Source: Cucumis sativus
Taxonomy: Eukaryota; Streptophyta; Magnoliopsida; Cucurbitales; Cucurbitaceae
Length of the DNA: 64,000 nucleotides
Assembly: GCF_000004075.3 (NCBI RefSeq)
Contig: NC_026659.2
Coordinates: 3,100,001-3,164,000, forward strand
Direction of reading: 5' to 3'
Below, piece after piece: positions 62,968 through 64,000 of this stretch. Within the stretch, counting starts at the first letter, position 1. Each line of letters starts with the position of its first letter. The notes under the pieces were generated by a model, which saw only the letters and a list, made by a program, of their open reading frames with translations, searched no databases and was not told the origin of the DNA. The translations under genes and the position numbers were made by a program.

Positions 62968-64000
62968 TTAAACAGATGCAAGGCTCTCAATGTACAAAAA
63001 TGCATCAATCCGTCCAAACCCAACAGCCAGTGGTAATTGTGAAGAACATCCACCCTTCTCGATCTCTCCCAATCTCTCAAATCTTCCACTCTCAACGTTC
63101 ACTCTCACGATTTTCCCATCAACTTCCAAAACAACAGACGCTTCCTCAATTCCTTCAACAACGGCCGCCACCGAGAATTTGGGGAACAAACCCAAGTCCG
63201 CATCATCTTCAGATGGAATCATTTCCGGAAACACAACAGATACGCCACGAAGATCAACACGATACCTCACAAACCAACCACAATGATCGTCTTGCATTTG
63301 ATAAACATTCAACTCCATTTCTTGAGCTTCATAGATTTCTATCAAATTAAGATTCCCACCACAAGTCCCAAAATACTTCACCCTTCTCTGTTCCTGTCCG
63401 TCGGGAACTCCAGGCATTGGTAAGTCATGGACTTTCTCTTCACGTAGATCGAAGTAAAGACTGTTTTCCGAAGTGCTGATCCAATGAACAGCGTTGTTCC
63501 AGTACACTCCGGAATCGAATCTCATACTCAATGGAGCTGAAAACACGCCTTGGACGGGCCTCCAAGGGCCGGTTACAGAGGAATACATCTCGATTTGGAA
63601 GGTGTCCGTGTAGGCATCGGAGTATCGAACGCAAATCACTTTGTAATCTGATGATCGTAGAGGATCAAATGCTAAATTGAGACCGAAAACTGCTCCGACT
63701 TGAAGATAGGGAAGCTTCGTGTGATGGTTCGTTGTTGGATTATGAATGTAAAAATCTCTTGTCGAGTAGTTTCCATTGTAAGTGCTGCATAAGAACAATC
63801 CATTACATGATTGGAGGATAAGAAATCCGTGTTTGTCGTCGGCGAAATGGGGAGATTCGAATGGAGGCCTAGATGGATTTGTGGTGAAATTGATGAAATC
63901 AAATGGAGGGGATTTAGGGGTTGGACGGGGGAAGAAGATACCTGAAGGAGTGGGATTGGGATGATGGGAAATAGTTCGACGGTGAGAGAAATTGGGATTG
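62968..64000 (-). CDS. F-box-associated protein, At5g07610-like (5' end outside window)
   Basis: Probable substrate-recognition subunit of an SCF ubiquitin ligase. One open frame on the minus strand runs from the window edge to a stop at 62968, at least 343 codons. The F-box itself would lie beyond 64000; what remains begins just after it (NPNFSHRRTISHHPNPTPSG). The F-box-associated beta-propeller-like region follows: SCNGLFLCSTYNGN, FYIHNPTTN, LAFDPLRSSDYKVICVRYSD, IEMYSSVTGPWRPV, and GVYWNNAVHWISTSENSLYF. The ligase role depends on the unseen F-box and is inferred from the family and from the F-box remnant in the adjacent pseudogene. The substrate is unknown. No intron is evident in the visible part. 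Confidence 0.85.
   Translation of the reverse strand, partial: NPNFSHRRTISHHPNPTPSGIFFPRPTPKSPPFDFINFTTNPSRPPFESPHFADDKHGFLILQSCNGLFLCSTYNGNYSTRDFYIHNPTTNHHTKLPYLQVGAVFGLNLAFDPLRSSDYKVICVRYSDAYTDTFQIEMYSSVTGPWRPVQGVFSAPLSMRFDSGVYWNNAVHWISTSENSLYFDLREEKVHDLPMPGVPDGQEQRRVKYFGTCGGNLNLIEIYEAQEMELNVYQMQDDHCGWFVRYRVDLRGVSVVFPEMIPSEDDADLGLFPKFSVAAVVEGIEEASVVLEVDGKIVRVNVESGRFERLGEIEKGGCSSQLPLAVGFGRIDAFLYIESLASV

Noticed and set aside
1-64000. Integrated viral sequence or a multi-gene defence or biosynthetic cluster
   Set aside because: No capsid, movement or viral replicase motif was recognised. The neighbouring genes belong to unrelated pathways, and the only cluster is the NPF tandem array.

Overview
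The window is plant nuclear DNA: AT-rich intergenic sequence, spliced genes with GT-AG introns, and protein families specific to land plants (NRT1/PTR transporters, MORF RNA-editing factors, U-box receptor-like cytoplasmic kinases, F-box-associated proteins). The proteins look eudicot. A cucurbit is my guess, from overall resemblance only, and I hold it with low confidence.

Layout. 1-21154 is a tandem array of NPF (NRT1/PTR FAMILY, subfamily 5) transporter genes on the + strand: a 5'-cut copy at the window edge, a 3'-half pseudogene, and four complete four-exon genes of 563-567 residues. The region upstream of the pseudogene and of each complete gene carries pieces of a decayed ADP-ribosylation-factor GTPase-activating protein (ARF-GAP) gene, so the unit that was amplified contained both. 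21155-24261 is intergenic with an AT microsatellite. 24262-32672 is a 12-exon ceramide kinase gene. Its 2.4-kb last intron contains, on the opposite strand, an uninterrupted MORF8-like gene. 37259-43162 is a nine-exon U-box kinase gene (USP-like domain, coiled coil, kinase, U-box). 46266-49911 is an uncharacterised nuclear-type protein whose second intron holds a 0.6-kb foldback element. 52215-54658 (-) is a TMKL1-like pseudokinase. 55226-55490 is a LINE remnant. 58359-61135 (-) is a secreted HAD-type acid phosphatase/vegetative storage protein. 62385-62770 (-) is an F-box pseudogene, and 62968-64000 (-) is an F-box-associated gene running off the right edge.

The genes do not form a pathway: apart from the NPF array and the F-box pair they are independent neighbours. 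I found no RNA gene, CRISPR array or viral sequence, and no multi-gene system that is clearly new. The most unusual signals are the ARF-GAP relic carried by the NPF array, the opposite-strand MORF gene inside the ceramide kinase intron, and the foldback element. Exon boundaries were set by hand from reading frame, GT-AG sites and paralogue comparison; every complete gene model sums to a whole number of codons.
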